Origin: Pseudomonas taetrolens
GTDB taxonomy: Bacteria; Pseudomonadota; Gammaproteobacteria; Pseudomonadales; Pseudomonadaceae
Direction: 5' to 3'
DNA length: 64,000 nt
Assembly: GCF_900475285.1 (NCBI RefSeq)
Contig: NZ_LS483370.1
Span: forward strand, 4,292,001 to 4,356,000
A program made the position numbers and the translations under genes. This document shows positions 39,879-50,058 of this stretch, piece by piece. Each line of letters opens with the position of its first letter. Position 1 is the stretch's first letter. A model generated the notes under the pieces. It ran no database searches and was not told the origin of the DNA. It saw only the letters and a list, made by a program, of their open reading frames with translations.

Positions 39879-41158
39879 GGCGCGACCCCCTTACGTGGCG
39901 TCACACCGACGCGGCTGATCCGGATCAAGCCACGCGGACGCCAAATCATCATCAACACCATGAGCACGCCAAACAACAGCACCCGGTATTCGGCAAAACT
40001 GCGCAGCAACTCAGGGGCCACGGTCAGTACGAATGCAGCGATGACCACGCCGACCGTCGAGCCCATGCCGCCCAGTACCACAATCGCGAGGATCAGTGCC
40101 GACTCAAAGAAGGTAAACGACGACGGGTTTACAAACCCTTGGTAGCTGGCAAAGAACACACCGGCCAGACCCGCAGTGGAAGCGCCGAGGGTGAATGCCG
40201 AGAGTTTGACCAGCACGTGATTCAGGCCCATGGCACGGCAGGCGATCTCATCTTCGCGCAACGCCTCCCAGGCGCGACCGACAGGCATGCGGGTCAAGCG
40301 CTGCTTGATGTAGAGCACCAACAGCACCACCAGGAACAGCACAATGTAGATAAACAGGAACTTGATGTTGGGGTTGTAGGCCAGACCAAAGAACTCATGG
40401 AACGGTACCCCGCCATCTTTGGCTCGACGCCCGAACTCCAGCCCGAAAAACGTGGGCGAAGGCACCGGCATCCCGTTCGGGCCGCCGGTAAACGACAGCC
40501 AGTTATTGAGCACCAGCCGGATGATTTCACCGAAGCCCAGGGTCACGATTGCCAGGTAATCCCCATGCATTCGTAATACCGGAAATCCCAGGATGCACCC
40601 CGCCATCGCTGCCGCAATCGCCGCCAGCGGCAGCACCGTCCAAAAGCCCAACCCCAAATACTGGTAACCCAGCGCCAGACCATAAGCGCCGATGGCGTAG
40701 AACGCGACATAACCCAGGTCGAGCAGCCCTGCCAGCCCGACCACGATGTTCAGCCCCAGGCCGAGCAGCACATAGATCAGACCGAGAATCACCACCGTCA
40801 GCAGGTATTTGTTGGCAAAGAACGGAAACACTATGGCAATCACGATCAGCAGCGGGACAATCCAGCGCAGACGCGTTTTATAGTCAGGCGGCAATACATG
40901 CACACCGGAGCCGCTGGATTCAAACCCCTGAAGGATTTTCAAACCTTTGGCCGTTTGCAAAAACAGGCTGAGGGCAAAACGCCCGACCATCACGATGGCC
41001 ACCAGCCAACCGACGCGTGCCGGTTGCAAATTAAAGCTGTAACCGTCGAGCACTACCCCCACGATAGGCCCGAATACAATCAATGAAATCAACCCGGCGA
41101 GGATCGAATCGACAAGGCTTCTTTTAAGATCAAGCGGCTTGTTAATGGCTGCAGACAT
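39875..41158 (-). CDS. livM: Branched-chain amino acid ABC transporter permease LivM/BraE
   Basis: 427 residues. A soluble and hydrophobic N-terminal extension of about 100 residues precedes the LivM core (LGLGLNIVVGLAGLLDLGYVAFYAIGAYG, DEIACRAMGLN, VVLGGMGSTVGVVIAA). It forms the channel with LivH. The start lies 2 bases after livH. Confidence 0.95.
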   Translation of the reverse strand: MSAAINKPLDLKRSLVDSILAGLISLIVFGPIVGVVLDGYSFNLQPARVGWLVAIVMVGRFALSLFLQTAKGLKILQGFESSGSGVHVLPPDYKTRLRWIVPLLIVIAIVFPFFANKYLLTVVILGLIYVLLGLGLNIVVGLAGLLDLGYVAFYAIGAYGLALGYQYLGLGFWTVLPLAAIAAAMAGCILGFPVLRMHGDYLAIVTLGFGEIIRLVLNNWLSFTGGPNGMPVPSPTFFGLEFGRRAKDGGVPFHEFFGLAYNPNIKFLFIYIVLFLVVLLVLYIKQRLTRMPVGRAWEALREDEIACRAMGLNHVLVKLSAFTLGASTAGLAGVFFASYQGFVNPSSFTFFESALILAIVVLGGMGSTVGVVIAAFVLTVAPELLRSFAEYRVLLFGVLMVLMMIWRPRGLIRISRVGVTPRKGVAP

Positions 41159-41160
41159 AC

Positions 41161-42075
41161 TTACACCTTCGCCACGAGTGGACGACCCAGCAGGCCTTGA
41201 GGACGGAAAATCAGGATCAGCACCAGCAGTGAGAAACTGAACACGTCCTTGTAATCCGAGTTAATCAACCCGGCAAAAAGCGACTCGGAAATCCCCAGGA
41301 TGATCCCCCCCAACATTGCCCCGGGCAGTGATCCGATTCCGCCGAGTACCGCAGCGGTAAACGCCTTGATCCCGATGATGAACCCGGCATAGAAGTCGAA
41401 GGTGCCGTAGTTCATGGTGATCAAGACACCGGCCAGAGCAGCCATGGCGGCACCGATGACAAACACATAAGAGATCACGCGATCGGTATTGATCCCCAGG
41501 ATCGACGCCATCTTGCGGTCTTGCTGTGTCGCACGGCACATACGGCCAAGCTTGGTGTACTTGATGATGTAGGTCAGCACGCCCATCCCTACAAAGGCGG
41601 CAATCAGGATGAAGACCTTGGTGTAGGTGAGTTGCACAAAGCCCGTGCCTATATCGACACGCCAGGCACCACTGAGCAACGTTGGAACGCCCTGTTGGCG
41701 AGAGCCTTGGGCGATTTGCACATAGTTCTGCAGGATCAGGGAAATACCGATGGCGCTGATCAAAGGCGCCAGCCGTGTGGAGTTTCGCAGGGGTTTGTAA
41801 GCCACGCGCTCGATCACCCAGCCATACACGCCAGTGACCACCACGGTGAAAATCAAGGTACCCAACATCAGCAGCGGGAAAGACTCAATGCCGAAGTATG
41901 CCAACAGAGCCAGACTGATCGCCGCGAGGTAAGCAGAGATCATGTACACCTCGCCGTGGGCGAAGTTAATCATGCCGATGATGCCGTAGACCATTGTGTA
42001 GCCGATGGCAATCAGGCCGTAAACAGACCCTAAGGTCAGGCCGTTCAGCAGTTGCTGTAGGAAGATACCGTCCAT
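41161..42075 (-). CDS. livH: Branched-chain amino acid ABC transporter permease LivH/BraD
   Basis: 304 residues, eight hydrophobic helices: LQQLLNGLTLGSVYGLIAIGYTMVYGIIGMINFAHGE is diagnostic of LivH, and AVLGGIGSLPGAMLGG is the conserved cytoplasmic loop. A 167-base gap with a stem-loop separates it from braC upstream. Confidence 0.96.
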   Translation of the reverse strand: MDGIFLQQLLNGLTLGSVYGLIAIGYTMVYGIIGMINFAHGEVYMISAYLAAISLALLAYFGIESFPLLMLGTLIFTVVVTGVYGWVIERVAYKPLRNSTRLAPLISAIGISLILQNYVQIAQGSRQQGVPTLLSGAWRVDIGTGFVQLTYTKVFILIAAFVGMGVLTYIIKYTKLGRMCRATQQDRKMASILGINTDRVISYVFVIGAAMAALAGVLITMNYGTFDFYAGFIIGIKAFTAAVLGGIGSLPGAMLGGIILGISESLFAGLINSDYKDVFSFSLLVLILIFRPQGLLGRPLVAKV

Positions 42076-42198
42076 AACGCAATCTCACGCATTTGAGCAT
42101 TGGCGCAGCCACGCGCCACCCTTGCCGTCAGCCGACGACCCAGGTGGCGCTGCTGACGCAGCTCCTGGAAAAAAAGACCGGTGATGCACTTTCGTTCC

Positions 42199-42231
42199 TG
42201 CCCGAACCGCAGCCGAAGCGCGGTTCAGGCA
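42199..42231 (-). other. Intra-operon stem-loop after braC
   Basis: On the minus strand TGCCTGAACCGC (42231-42220) pairs along 12 positions (one G-U) with GCGGTTCGGGCA (42210-42199) around a 9-base loop. It begins 12 bases after the braC stop and has no T-run, so it probably protects the braC mRNA end or partly terminates, allowing more binding protein than permease. Confidence 0.7.
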
Positions 42232-42242
42232 AGGGACTCATC

Positions 42243-43379
42243 TCACTTCTGTTTTTCCAGCTGGTGATATTTGCCGTCTTTGTCCCACTGGTACATCACG
42301 TAGTCAGAGACCTTGAGGTCGCCCTTGCTGTCCCAGGCTTTCTCGCCCATTACGGTTTTGACCGGGTTGGCCTTGAGCCACTTGGCGGCATCCTCACCTT
42401 TGTTGGACTTGGCGCCATTGAAGGCATCAGCCAGGGCCTGAACCGAAGCATAGGCGTACAAGGTGTAGCCTTCCGGCTCGGTTCCGGCTTTACGGAACTG
42501 GTCCACTACGGCCTTGCTGTCCGGCAGCAGGCGCGGGTCAGCACCGAAGGTCATGTACACACCCTCTACGTATTGCGGGCCACCTGCAGTCGTCACCAGT
42601 TCATCGGTTACCACGCCGTCATCGGACATGAACTTCACGTCTTTAAGGCCTTGTTCACGCAACTGGCGTACCAGGGGGCCGGCTTCCGGGTGCAGGCCGC
42701 CGAAGTACACGACATCAGCCCCGGCTGCACGGATCTTGGTCACCACGGCGCTGAAATCTTTCTCGCCACGGGTCAGGCCTTCATACAGAACAGGTTTTAC
42801 GCCGCGTTTTTCCAGTTGAGCCTTGGTCGCATCCGCCAGGCCCTGGCCGTAAGTGTCCTTGTCGTGCAGCACCACGACTTTTTTGCCTTTCAGGACGTCG
42901 ACAATGTAGTCCGCCGCGACGATCCCTTGCTGGTCGTCACGCCCGCACATGCGGAACATGGCGCCCAGCCCCCGCTCAGTAACGGCGGGGTTGGTCGAGC
43001 CCGGCGTGATCGCAATCACACCCGCTTCGTCGTACACCTCAGACGCAGGAATGGTGGATGACGAGCAGAAATGCCCTACGACCCCAATCACCTCATCTTG
43101 ATCCACCAAGCGGTTGGCCACCGCAACGGCCTGTTTGGGCTCACAGGCATCGTCAGCCTTGATCAGTACGATCTTTTCGCCGTTGACGCCGCCCTTGGCA
43201 TTGATTGCGTCCGCCGCGGCCTGTGCACCCTTCATGTACTGCTCGCCAAATGCTGCGTTGGCGCCGGTCATCGGGCCCGCCACACCGATTTTCACATCCG
43301 CCTGAACAAACGAAGAAACACCCAACGCAGTAGCCACTGCGAGAGCCAGAAAACCTTTCTTGTAGAACGTCTGCGACAT
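42243..43379 (-). CDS. braC: Branched-chain amino acid periplasmic binding protein BraC/LivK
   Basis: 378 residues. Signal peptide YKKGFLALAVATALGVSSFVQA then DVKIGVAGPMTGANAAFGEQYMKGAQAA, diagnostic of LivK/LivJ/BraC. The Cys pair (DDACEPKQA...GHFCSSS) is conserved. The ATG at 43379 has AGGAG upstream; the frame extends to 43439 without a start signal. It is the first gene of the braC-livHMGF operon. Confidence 0.96.
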   Translation of the reverse strand: MSQTFYKKGFLALAVATALGVSSFVQADVKIGVAGPMTGANAAFGEQYMKGAQAAADAINAKGGVNGEKIVLIKADDACEPKQAVAVANRLVDQDEVIGVVGHFCSSSTIPASEVYDEAGVIAITPGSTNPAVTERGLGAMFRMCGRDDQQGIVAADYIVDVLKGKKVVVLHDKDTYGQGLADATKAQLEKRGVKPVLYEGLTRGEKDFSAVVTKIRAAGADVVYFGGLHPEAGPLVRQLREQGLKDVKFMSDDGVVTDELVTTAGGPQYVEGVYMTFGADPRLLPDSKAVVDQFRKAGTEPEGYTLYAYASVQALADAFNGAKSNKGEDAAKWLKANPVKTVMGEKAWDSKGDLKVSDYVMYQWDKDGKYHQLEKQK

Positions 43380-43434
43380 GAGGTGGTGCTCCTGAGTTTT
43401 TTTAGTTGGCACTGCGACTTCACACAAACTGCTG

Positions 43435-43450
43435 AGCAAGCCGCGTGCCA
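43435..43450 (-). promoter_or_regulatory. Sigma-54 promoter for braC-livHMGF
   Basis: On the minus strand TGGCACGCGGCTTGCT is a full match to TGGCAC-G-N4-TTGC(A/T), with GG and GC 10 bases apart. The start site would be near 43424, about 45 bases before braC. This is the best sigma-54 element in the window. Confidence 0.82.
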
Positions 43451-43649
43451 GTGGTTTTTTATTCTTAAAAAAGCCGCTGTATTGTTGTTATATCGACTGT
43501 TTCGAGCCCATTTTCATTGGGCGTGCAACCGTCTAAACCAAGGAAGGTGAAACCATCAATCACTCATCGGTTACACCGCCCACATGAGGCGTTGCAACCG
43601 GGTAGTCCTGCACTGCGCAACCGCCCTGTAACCCGATGCGTCACCGATC

Positions 43650-43666
43650 TGCACACTCTCGGTGCG
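43650..43666. promoter_or_regulatory. Possible NtrC site upstream of braC
   Basis: TGCACACTCTCGGTGCG keeps the GCAC...GGTGC dyad with the right 17-base span but deviates at inner positions. It is about 230 bases from the predicted start, within enhancer range. The rest of the 363-base gap 43380-43742 shows nothing else I can support. Confidence 0.45.
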
Positions 43667-43742
43667 CGACTGCTACAGGCGGCACCTTTTAAGGCTAGTC
43701 GCTGGCGGGCTAAACGTTGGGCGGGGAGTCAGATAATTCTGC

Positions 43743-45026
43743 TCAGATCACAATTCGCAAGCATTGCCCGGCGTGATAAAGCGAAAAACCGGCCTCATAC
43801 AAACAACTGCGCAGAGCCGCGCCAGCCAGCGGCTGCATGGGCGCAAACGGAATGGGCAGCGCACTGGCATCACCGCTACACAAGTAATCGGCAAAAGCCT
43901 TGCCCACCACCGTACCGGTCGTTACGCCTCGCCCGTTGTAACCGGTCACGGCCACCAGACCGGGTGCCGGCTCGAACAACCGCATCAGGTGATCGGGGGT
44001 GAAGGCAATACAGCCGGTCCAGGTGCACTCCCACTCCACACCCTTCAAATACGGAAAGTAATGCTGTTGCACACGGTCAGCCCACGCTTTGAGAAACCAC
44101 GCGGGTTTTTGATTGCCATTTCCCAGGCTGCCCAATAGCAGGCGGCCCTCAGCGTCCCGACGAATGCTGCTCAGTACCTGGCGGGTGTCCCACGAGCCCT
44201 GACCACCCGGCAAGATGCGTTTGCCGGTGTCATCCGTCAGAGGTTTGGAGGCGACCTGATAGTAATAACCCGGAAAAAAATTACGGCGCAAGTCGGTCCA
44301 TTCACCCTCGGTATAGGCGTTGGAGGCCAGCACCACCTGTTCGGCGCTGACTGCACCCTCGGCGGTTTGCACGGACCAGCGCTGGCCCTGACGCTCAAGC
44401 CGGGTGACGGGCGATTGGTCGAACAGGCGCCCGCCCAACTCGCTGGCGGTCTTGGCCAGGCCCGAGGTATAAGCCATGGGGTTCAAGGTTCCGGCCCGCC
44501 GATCGAGCAAGGCCGCGGCGATTTTGGGGGTGCCGGTGGCCGCTTCGCAGGCTGCGCCCGTTAACAATTCAACAGGGGCCCCCCGGCGCTTCCATTGCTG
44601 TTCGCGGCTGCGCAAATCAGCCTAGCCCTTGGCGTTATGGGCCATGTGCAGCGTGCCTTCGCGACGCAGTTGGCAGTCAATGCGGTATTTATCGATCAGG
44701 CTGAATACCAGAGACGGTGCCGCCCCGAGCATGCGATTGAGCTGACTGCCGACCGCGGGGCCAAAACCGGCCTCGATCTCATCGGGCGGGATCCACATCC
44801 CGGCATTGACCAGCCCCACATTGCGCCCTGAACCACCGTGTCCGGTACGGTGAGCTTCAAGTACGCAGACAGTTTTGCCCTGTTCCAGCAGATGGATTGC
44901 AGCTGACAGCCCCGTGATACCGGCGCCTATCACACACACATCAACGCTTAACTCCCCTTTGAAAGTGGGTGATTGAGGACGTTGAGGTGTGAGGTTTTCC
45001 CACAGACATTGTTCGCGTAAAGGCAT
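43743..45026 (-). pseudogene. amaA: L-pipecolate oxidase-like FAD oxidoreductase, interrupted by an in-frame TAG
   Basis: The same frame runs from ATG 45026 (GGAG 7 bases upstream) to 43743 and would encode 427 residues, broken only by TAG at 44622-44624 (codon 135). Before the stop: FAD-binding VDVCVIGAGITGLSAAIHLLEQGKTVCVLEA. After it: ADLRSREQQWKRRGAPVELL... and the DAO-family C-terminal VTGYNGRGVTTGTVVGKAFA. The pairing with amaB and a LysR gene matches the lysine/pipecolate cluster of P. putida, so AmaA is the best name. The flanking codons show no shift; a single base change explains the break. Confidence 0.85.
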
Positions 45027-45103
45027 TGCCAAGCTCCAAAAATGAAACCTAACCAGAATCAAAAGCCCCTGACCCTCTCCCGAAAGAGAGGGTTTGCATC
45101 ACC

Positions 45104-46594
45104 TCAATCGAACGTAATCCCCTGCGCCAGCGGCAGCTCCAACGAATAGTTGATGGTGTTGGTCTGGCGGCGCATGTAGCCGCGCCAAGCATCAGAACCG
45201 GATTCACGACCGCCACCGGTTTCTTTTTCGCCACCGAAGGCACCGCCGATCTCGGCGCCGCTCGGGCCGATATTGACGTTGGCAATGCCGCAGTCACTGC
45301 CGGTGGCAGACATGAATTGTTCGGCCTCTCGCACGTCTGTGGTGAAGATGCACGATGACAGCCCTTGTGGCACCGCATTGTTCAGGCGTACAGCTTCGGC
45401 AAAGTCGGTGTAGCCCACGACGTACAGGATCGGTGCGAAGGTTTCATTGCAAACCACATCGCTCTGCTCCGGCATTTCGACGATCGCCGGGGACACGTAG
45501 TAAGCATCCGGGTATTGGCCGGTCAATTGGCGCTCTCCGCCAAACACTCGCCCGCCTTCGCTCAACGCCTGCTCCAGTGCATCCTGCATGTTTTCAAAGC
45601 TGTGTTTGTCGATCAGCGGCCCAACCAGGTTGCCTTCCAGCGGGTGGCCAATGCGCACCCTGGAATAGGCCGCCTTGAGCCGGGTGACGATTTCTTCCTT
45701 GACCGACTCATGGGCGATCAGCCGGCGCAGGCTGGTGCAACGCTGGCCTGCGGTGCCCACGGCACTGAACAGAATCGCCCGGACGGCCATGTCCAGATCC
45801 GCGCTCGGGGCGAGGATCATGGCGTTATTGCCACCCAGTTCCAGAATGCTGCGAGCGAACCGTGCGGCGATCTTCGGAGCCACTTCACGCCCCATACGGG
45901 TGCTGCCTGTGGCGCTGATCAGCGCTACACGCGGGTCATCGACCAGGGCTTCGCCGGCGTCACGCCCGCCAATAATCACTTGGCTGAGGTACGGGGGGGC
46001 ATCGTCGAATCCGCTCAGGACCCGATCAAACAAGGCCTGGCAGGCCAGCGCGGTAAGCGGTGTTTTCTCGGACGGTTTCCAGATCACCGCGTTGCCACAC
46101 ACCAGTGCCAGCGTAGTGTTCCAGGCCCAGACCGCCACCGGGAAGTTGAAGGCGCTGATCACCCCGACCACACCCAGCGGGTGCCAGGATTCGCGCATGT
46201 GGTGACCCGGACGTTCGGAGGCAATGGTCAAACCATAAAGCTGGCGCGACAGGCCCACTGCGAAATCGCAGATGTCGATCATTTCCTGGACCTCACCCAG
46301 GCCTTCCTGGGTGATCTTGCCCGCCTCCCAGGACACCAGCTCCCCCAGGTCCGTCTTGTACTCGCGCAGCAAATCGCCGAACTGGCGCACCAGTTCGCCA
46401 CGGCGTGGCGCAGGCACTTGGCGCCAGACCTCGAATGCATGCTCGGCACGGGTGACGTGTTGCTCGGCCTCGGCGGCACCTTCCCAGTGCACGGCGCCGA
46501 TCCGGCTGCCATCAATCGGCGTATGAACTGGTTGGTTGCCCTGCTGGTACAGGGCGGGGTTCACACCAAGACGATCCAGTAATGCAGCAATCAT
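45104..46594 (-). CDS. amaB: L-aminoadipate-semialdehyde dehydrogenase (piperideine-6-carboxylate dehydrogenase)
   Basis: 496 residues, aldehyde dehydrogenase of the ALDH7 type. Catalytic Cys C286 (GTAGQRCTSLRR), general base E252 (LELGGNNAMI), NAD-binding GVVGVISAFNFPVAVWAWN. The C-terminal GGAFGGEKETGGGRESGSDAW motif, which grips the carboxylate of aminoadipate semialdehyde, supports AmaB. It oxidises the product of AmaA to 2-aminoadipate in lysine catabolism. The ATG at 46594 has AAGGAG upstream. Confidence 0.92.
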   Translation of the reverse strand: MIAALLDRLGVNPALYQQGNQPVHTPIDGSRIGAVHWEGAAEAEQHVTRAEHAFEVWRQVPAPRRGELVRQFGDLLREYKTDLGELVSWEAGKITQEGLGEVQEMIDICDFAVGLSRQLYGLTIASERPGHHMRESWHPLGVVGVISAFNFPVAVWAWNTTLALVCGNAVIWKPSEKTPLTALACQALFDRVLSGFDDAPPYLSQVIIGGRDAGEALVDDPRVALISATGSTRMGREVAPKIAARFARSILELGGNNAMILAPSADLDMAVRAILFSAVGTAGQRCTSLRRLIAHESVKEEIVTRLKAAYSRVRIGHPLEGNLVGPLIDKHSFENMQDALEQALSEGGRVFGGERQLTGQYPDAYYVSPAIVEMPEQSDVVCNETFAPILYVVGYTDFAEAVRLNNAVPQGLSSCIFTTDVREAEQFMSATGSDCGIANVNIGPSGAEIGGAFGGEKETGGGRESGSDAWRGYMRRQTNTINYSLELPLAQGITFD

Positions 46595-46760
46595 GGGAGC
46601 ACTCCTTGAACTGAAAAAGGGTTCGCCGCGCATAACGGCTCAGGCCATTAGTTGTAGCCGGGTCGACGGACGGCAACAAACGACCTTTAAGCCAGATATC
46701 ATTCCAAAAATTCATGCTGCGCTGGTAACGTCACCGCACACCACGTACGAGGGCCCTTTT

Positions 46761-47666
46761 ATGCTCAATAAACGCCACCTGCCATCAATCACTGCCTTGC
46801 AGTGTTTTGAGGCGGTCACCCGTCACTTGAGCTTCACGCGCGCCGCAGAAGAACTGAATCTGACCCAGAGCGCCGTCAGCAAACAGGTGGCGCAACTGGA
46901 AGAGTTGCTACAGCACTTGCTGTTTCGCCGCGTACGCCGTCGCTTACAACTGACACCTGCCGGTGATTTGTACCTGGTCGAAGTCCGAAAGATCCTCACC
47001 CAAGTCGAGATGTCGACCCATACCCTACGCTCCTATGGCGGCGAAACAGAGGTGTTACGGGTATCAACCCCCTCGACCTTCGGTGCTCGTTGGCTGGTGC
47101 CCCGGCTCAAGGGCTGGCGGCTGCGCCATCCGCAGATTCATCTGGACCTGTGCAACGAGCAGGAAGCTGATGACTTGCTGCAGGGTCGCAGCGATCTGGC
47201 GTTCTATTTTGGCCAGGGTTCACGACCCGGCACCGAATGCCTGAAGCTGTTTGGTGAAGAGCTGGTGGCCGTGTGTGCACCCGCCAGCTTGCCGGCCACC
47301 CCGTTCACAGACCCGACACAGTTGACCGATCTGGTACTGCTGCAGAACGCCTCACGCCCACAGGCCTGGCATGAATGGTTCGAAAGTCAGGGGTATCGCA
47401 CCGATCACAGCTATCACGGCCCCCGCTTTGACACTTTCTATATGTGCATCCGTGCAGCTCAGGTGGGCTGTGGTGTCGCGCTGCTCCCACGGTTTCTGGT
47501 GGAAGAGGAATTGGCTGACGGCAAGCTCGTGATCGCCTGGCAGCACCCGATGCCCAGCCGAGACGCCTACTACCTCGCCTATCCCGAGCATTCAGCGGGC
47601 GTACCCAAAGTCCGGGATTTTGTCGCGTGGATGCTCGAGCAACTGGAAGACCCGCACACCCTGTAG
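46761..47666 (+). CDS. LysR-family regulator of the ama genes
   Basis: 301 residues: N-terminal winged helix (FEAVTRHLSFTRAAEELNLTQSAVSKQVAQLEELL) and a C-terminal effector domain of the GcvA type. The ATG at 46761 follows GAGGG. It is divergent from amaB across 166 bases, the usual arrangement for a LysR protein controlling its neighbour. Lysine-pathway intermediates are likely effectors (inference). Confidence 0.88.
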   Translation: MLNKRHLPSITALQCFEAVTRHLSFTRAAEELNLTQSAVSKQVAQLEELLQHLLFRRVRRRLQLTPAGDLYLVEVRKILTQVEMSTHTLRSYGGETEVLRVSTPSTFGARWLVPRLKGWRLRHPQIHLDLCNEQEADDLLQGRSDLAFYFGQGSRPGTECLKLFGEELVAVCAPASLPATPFTDPTQLTDLVLLQNASRPQAWHEWFESQGYRTDHSYHGPRFDTFYMCIRAAQVGCGVALLPRFLVEEELADGKLVIAWQHPMPSRDAYYLAYPEHSAGVPKVRDFVAWMLEQLEDPHTL

Positions 47667-47795
47667 CCGCGAGGAAATGCCTCGCCGGACAAAAACCACT
47701 GGCAATACCGCCTGCGGATATGCGCCACTAGCACCATTCATTGAAAGAGCTGAATGTCGTGGTCATCAGGCACGGCCAGCATGGAGATAGCCGCT

Positions 47796-49010
47796 ATGAG
47801 CGAGAGTGTGTTTGCCGATCACATCGTGCAGAACCTGCTCGACACCGATTTCTACAAATTGACCATGATGCAGGCGGTGCTGCACAACTATCCCAACGTG
47901 GAAGTCGAATGGGAGTTCCGCTGCCGTAACAGCGAAGACTTGCGCCCGTACCTGAACGAAATTCGCCACCAGATCGAGCGCTTGGGCGAGTTGAGCATGA
48001 GCCAGGACCAACTGGGGTTTCTGGAGCGCATCACGTTCATGAAGCCTGACTTCATCCGTTTCCTGGGCCTGTTCCGCTTCAATATGCGCTACGTACACAC
48101 CGGGATCGAAAACGGCGAACTGTTTATCCGTCTGCGTGGCCCGTGGCTGCATGTCATTCTGTTTGAAGTGCCCTTGCTGGCGATTGTCAGCGAAGTGCGC
48201 AACCGTTCTCGCTACGCAGGCACGGTGCTGTCCCAGGCCCGCGAGCAGTTGTATCGCAAGTTTGACTGGCTGCAGGCCAACGCCAGCGCAGACGAACTGG
48301 CCGAACTGCAAGTCGCCGATTTCGGTACGCGTCGACGCTTCTCGTACCGCGTACAAGAAGAAGTGGTCAACGTGCTCAAGCATGATTTCCCCGGGCGCTT
48401 TGTCGGCACCAGCAACGTCAACCTGTCCCGCGAACTGGACATGAAACCGCTGGGCACCATGGCCCACGAATGGATCATGGCGCACCAGCAGCTGGGGCCA
48501 CGCCTGATTGACAGCCAAAGCGCCGCGCTCGACTGCTGGGTCCGCGAATACCGTGGTCTGCTGGGGATTGCGCTGACGGACTGCATCACCACGGACGCTT
48601 TCCTCACCGACTTCGATCTGTACTTTGCCAAGCTGTTCGACGGTTTGCGCCACGACTCGGGGGATCCGGTGCTGTGGGCCGAAAAATGCATAGCCCATTA
48701 CCACCGTCTCGGTATTGACCCGATGAGCAAGACTCTGGTGTTCTCGGACAGCCTCACGCTGCCTCGCGCACTGGAAATTTTCCGGGCGCTGCGCGGCAGA
48801 ATCAATGTCAGCTTTGGTATCGGCACCAACCTGACGTGCGACATTCCGGGTGTCGAGCCGATGAGCATCGTGCTTAAAATGACCGCCTGCAATGGCTCGC
48901 CAGTCGCGAAGATTTCAGACGAACCGGGCAAGACCCATTGCTCCGATCCAAATTTCGCCGCCTACTTGCGCCACGTTTTCCATGTTCCTGAACAGTCTCC
49001 AAAGGAGTGA
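47796..49010 (+). CDS. pncB: Nicotinate phosphoribosyltransferase
   Basis: 404 residues. Starts [33 protein letters not shown], with the catalytic histidine region [12 protein letters not shown] and phosphate-binding [32 protein letters not shown]. It converts nicotinate, PRPP and ATP to NaMN in NAD salvage. The ATG at 47796 has GGAG 8 bases upstream; an earlier in-frame ATG at 47754 gives an atypical N-terminus. nadE follows after 3 bases, completing a salvage operon. Confidence 0.96.
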   Translation: MSESVFADHIVQNLLDTDFYKLTMMQAVLHNYPNVEVEWEFRCRNSEDLRPYLNEIRHQIERLGELSMSQDQLGFLERITFMKPDFIRFLGLFRFNMRYVHTGIENGELFIRLRGPWLHVILFEVPLLAIVSEVRNRSRYAGTVLSQAREQLYRKFDWLQANASADELAELQVADFGTRRRFSYRVQEEVVNVLKHDFPGRFVGTSNVNLSRELDMKPLGTMAHEWIMAHQQLGPRLIDSQSAALDCWVREYRGLLGIALTDCITTDAFLTDFDLYFAKLFDGLRHDSGDPVLWAEKCIAHYHRLGIDPMSKTLVFSDSLTLPRALEIFRALRGRINVSFGIGTNLTCDIPGVEPMSIVLKMTACNGSPVAKISDEPGKTHCSDPNFAAYLRHVFHVPEQSPKE

Positions 49011-49013
49011 ATC

Positions 49014-49841
49014 ATGCAGGCCGTACAGCAGCAGATTGCTGAAGACCTCAAGGTCCAGCCGCCGTTTAAAGACACCGCCGCCCTGGAGGCCGAGGTCGCC
49101 CGACGCATCACCTTCATTCAGTGCTGCCTGCACAATGCCAGGCTCAAAACCCTGGTACTGGGCATCAGTGGAGGCGTCGACTCGCTGGTTGCGGGCTTGA
49201 TGGCCCAGCGCGCAGTCAAGCAAATGCGCGAGCAGACCGGCGATCCTGCATATCGCTTTATCGCCGTGCGCCTGCCCTACATGGCGCAACACGATGAAGT
49301 CGATGCGACCGCTGCGGTCGATTTCATTAGCCCCGACGAGCGCCAAACCGTCAACATCGGCCCGGCAGTCAAAGCCCTGGCCGCCGAAGTCACGGCGTTC
49401 GAAGGCAAGCCCCACGCCACCGTCGACTTTGTATTGGGCAACACCAAGGCGCGGATGCGCATGGTGGCGCAATACACCATCGCGGGGGCTACCGGCGGCC
49501 TTGTCATCGGCACCGACCACGCGGCCGAAGCGGTGATGGGTTTCTTCACCAAGTTTGGCGACGGCTCGTGCGATCTGGCACCGTTGAGCGGCCTGGTAAA
49601 AAACCAGGTGCGGGACATTGCCCGGTATTTCGGCGCGCCCGAGTCGCTGGTCGAGAAAATTCCGACTGCCGACCTGGAAGACCTGGCACCCGGCAAGCCG
49701 GACGAAGCATCCCATGGCGTCACCTACGCCGAAATCGATGCGTTCCTGCAAGGCCAGCCAGTCAGTCAGGCCGCGTTCGACATCATCTGCAGGACCTACG
49801 AGAAAACCCAGCACAAACGCGAGATGCCGCTCGCCCCTTGA
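49014..49841 (+). CDS. nadE: Ammonia-dependent NAD synthetase
   Basis: 275 residues, N-type ATP pyrophosphatase: PP-loop [40 protein letters not shown], and [17 protein letters not shown]. No glutaminase domain, so it uses free ammonia. It amidates NaAD to NAD after PncB. AAGGAG lies just before the ATG. Confidence 0.97.
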   Translation: MQAVQQQIAEDLKVQPPFKDTAALEAEVARRITFIQCCLHNARLKTLVLGISGGVDSLVAGLMAQRAVKQMREQTGDPAYRFIAVRLPYMAQHDEVDATAAVDFISPDERQTVNIGPAVKALAAEVTAFEGKPHATVDFVLGNTKARMRMVAQYTIAGATGGLVIGTDHAAEAVMGFFTKFGDGSCDLAPLSGLVKNQVRDIARYFGAPESLVEKIPTADLEDLAPGKPDEASHGVTYAEIDAFLQGQPVSQAAFDIICRTYEKTQHKREMPLAP

Positions 49842-49856
49842 TCCGTAACGCCCCCC

Positions 49857-49950
49857 TGTAGCCGCTGCCGCAGGCTGCGATAAGAGCCACAGGCCCTGCG
49901 CGTTTAAAAAAGCGTGAAGGGCCTGCAGACTTGATCGGCAGCGGCTACAG
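49857..49950. repeat. REP element
   Basis: TGTAGCCGCTGCCGCAGGCTG from 49857 is answered by a shortened right arm, GATCGGCAGCGGCTACAG, ending at 49950. It lies between nadE and the DUF1338 gene. Confidence 0.78.
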
Positions 49951-50058
49951 AATATCGACGTACGAAAAAACGGAATGAACCCCACGTTTTTTTTCGCTTG
50001 TCGCGTCCACACCATCAGGCTTTGATAAGCGTCTATTTCGTCGCCAGAGCCCTGCCCC

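Noticed and set aside
42093..43061. 322-codon open frame on the + strand
   Set aside because: Antisense to braC; composition is that of a mirror frame.
43517..44002. 161-codon open frame on the + strand
   Set aside because: Begins upstream of braC and runs antisense into amaA; arginine- and proline-rich mirror composition.
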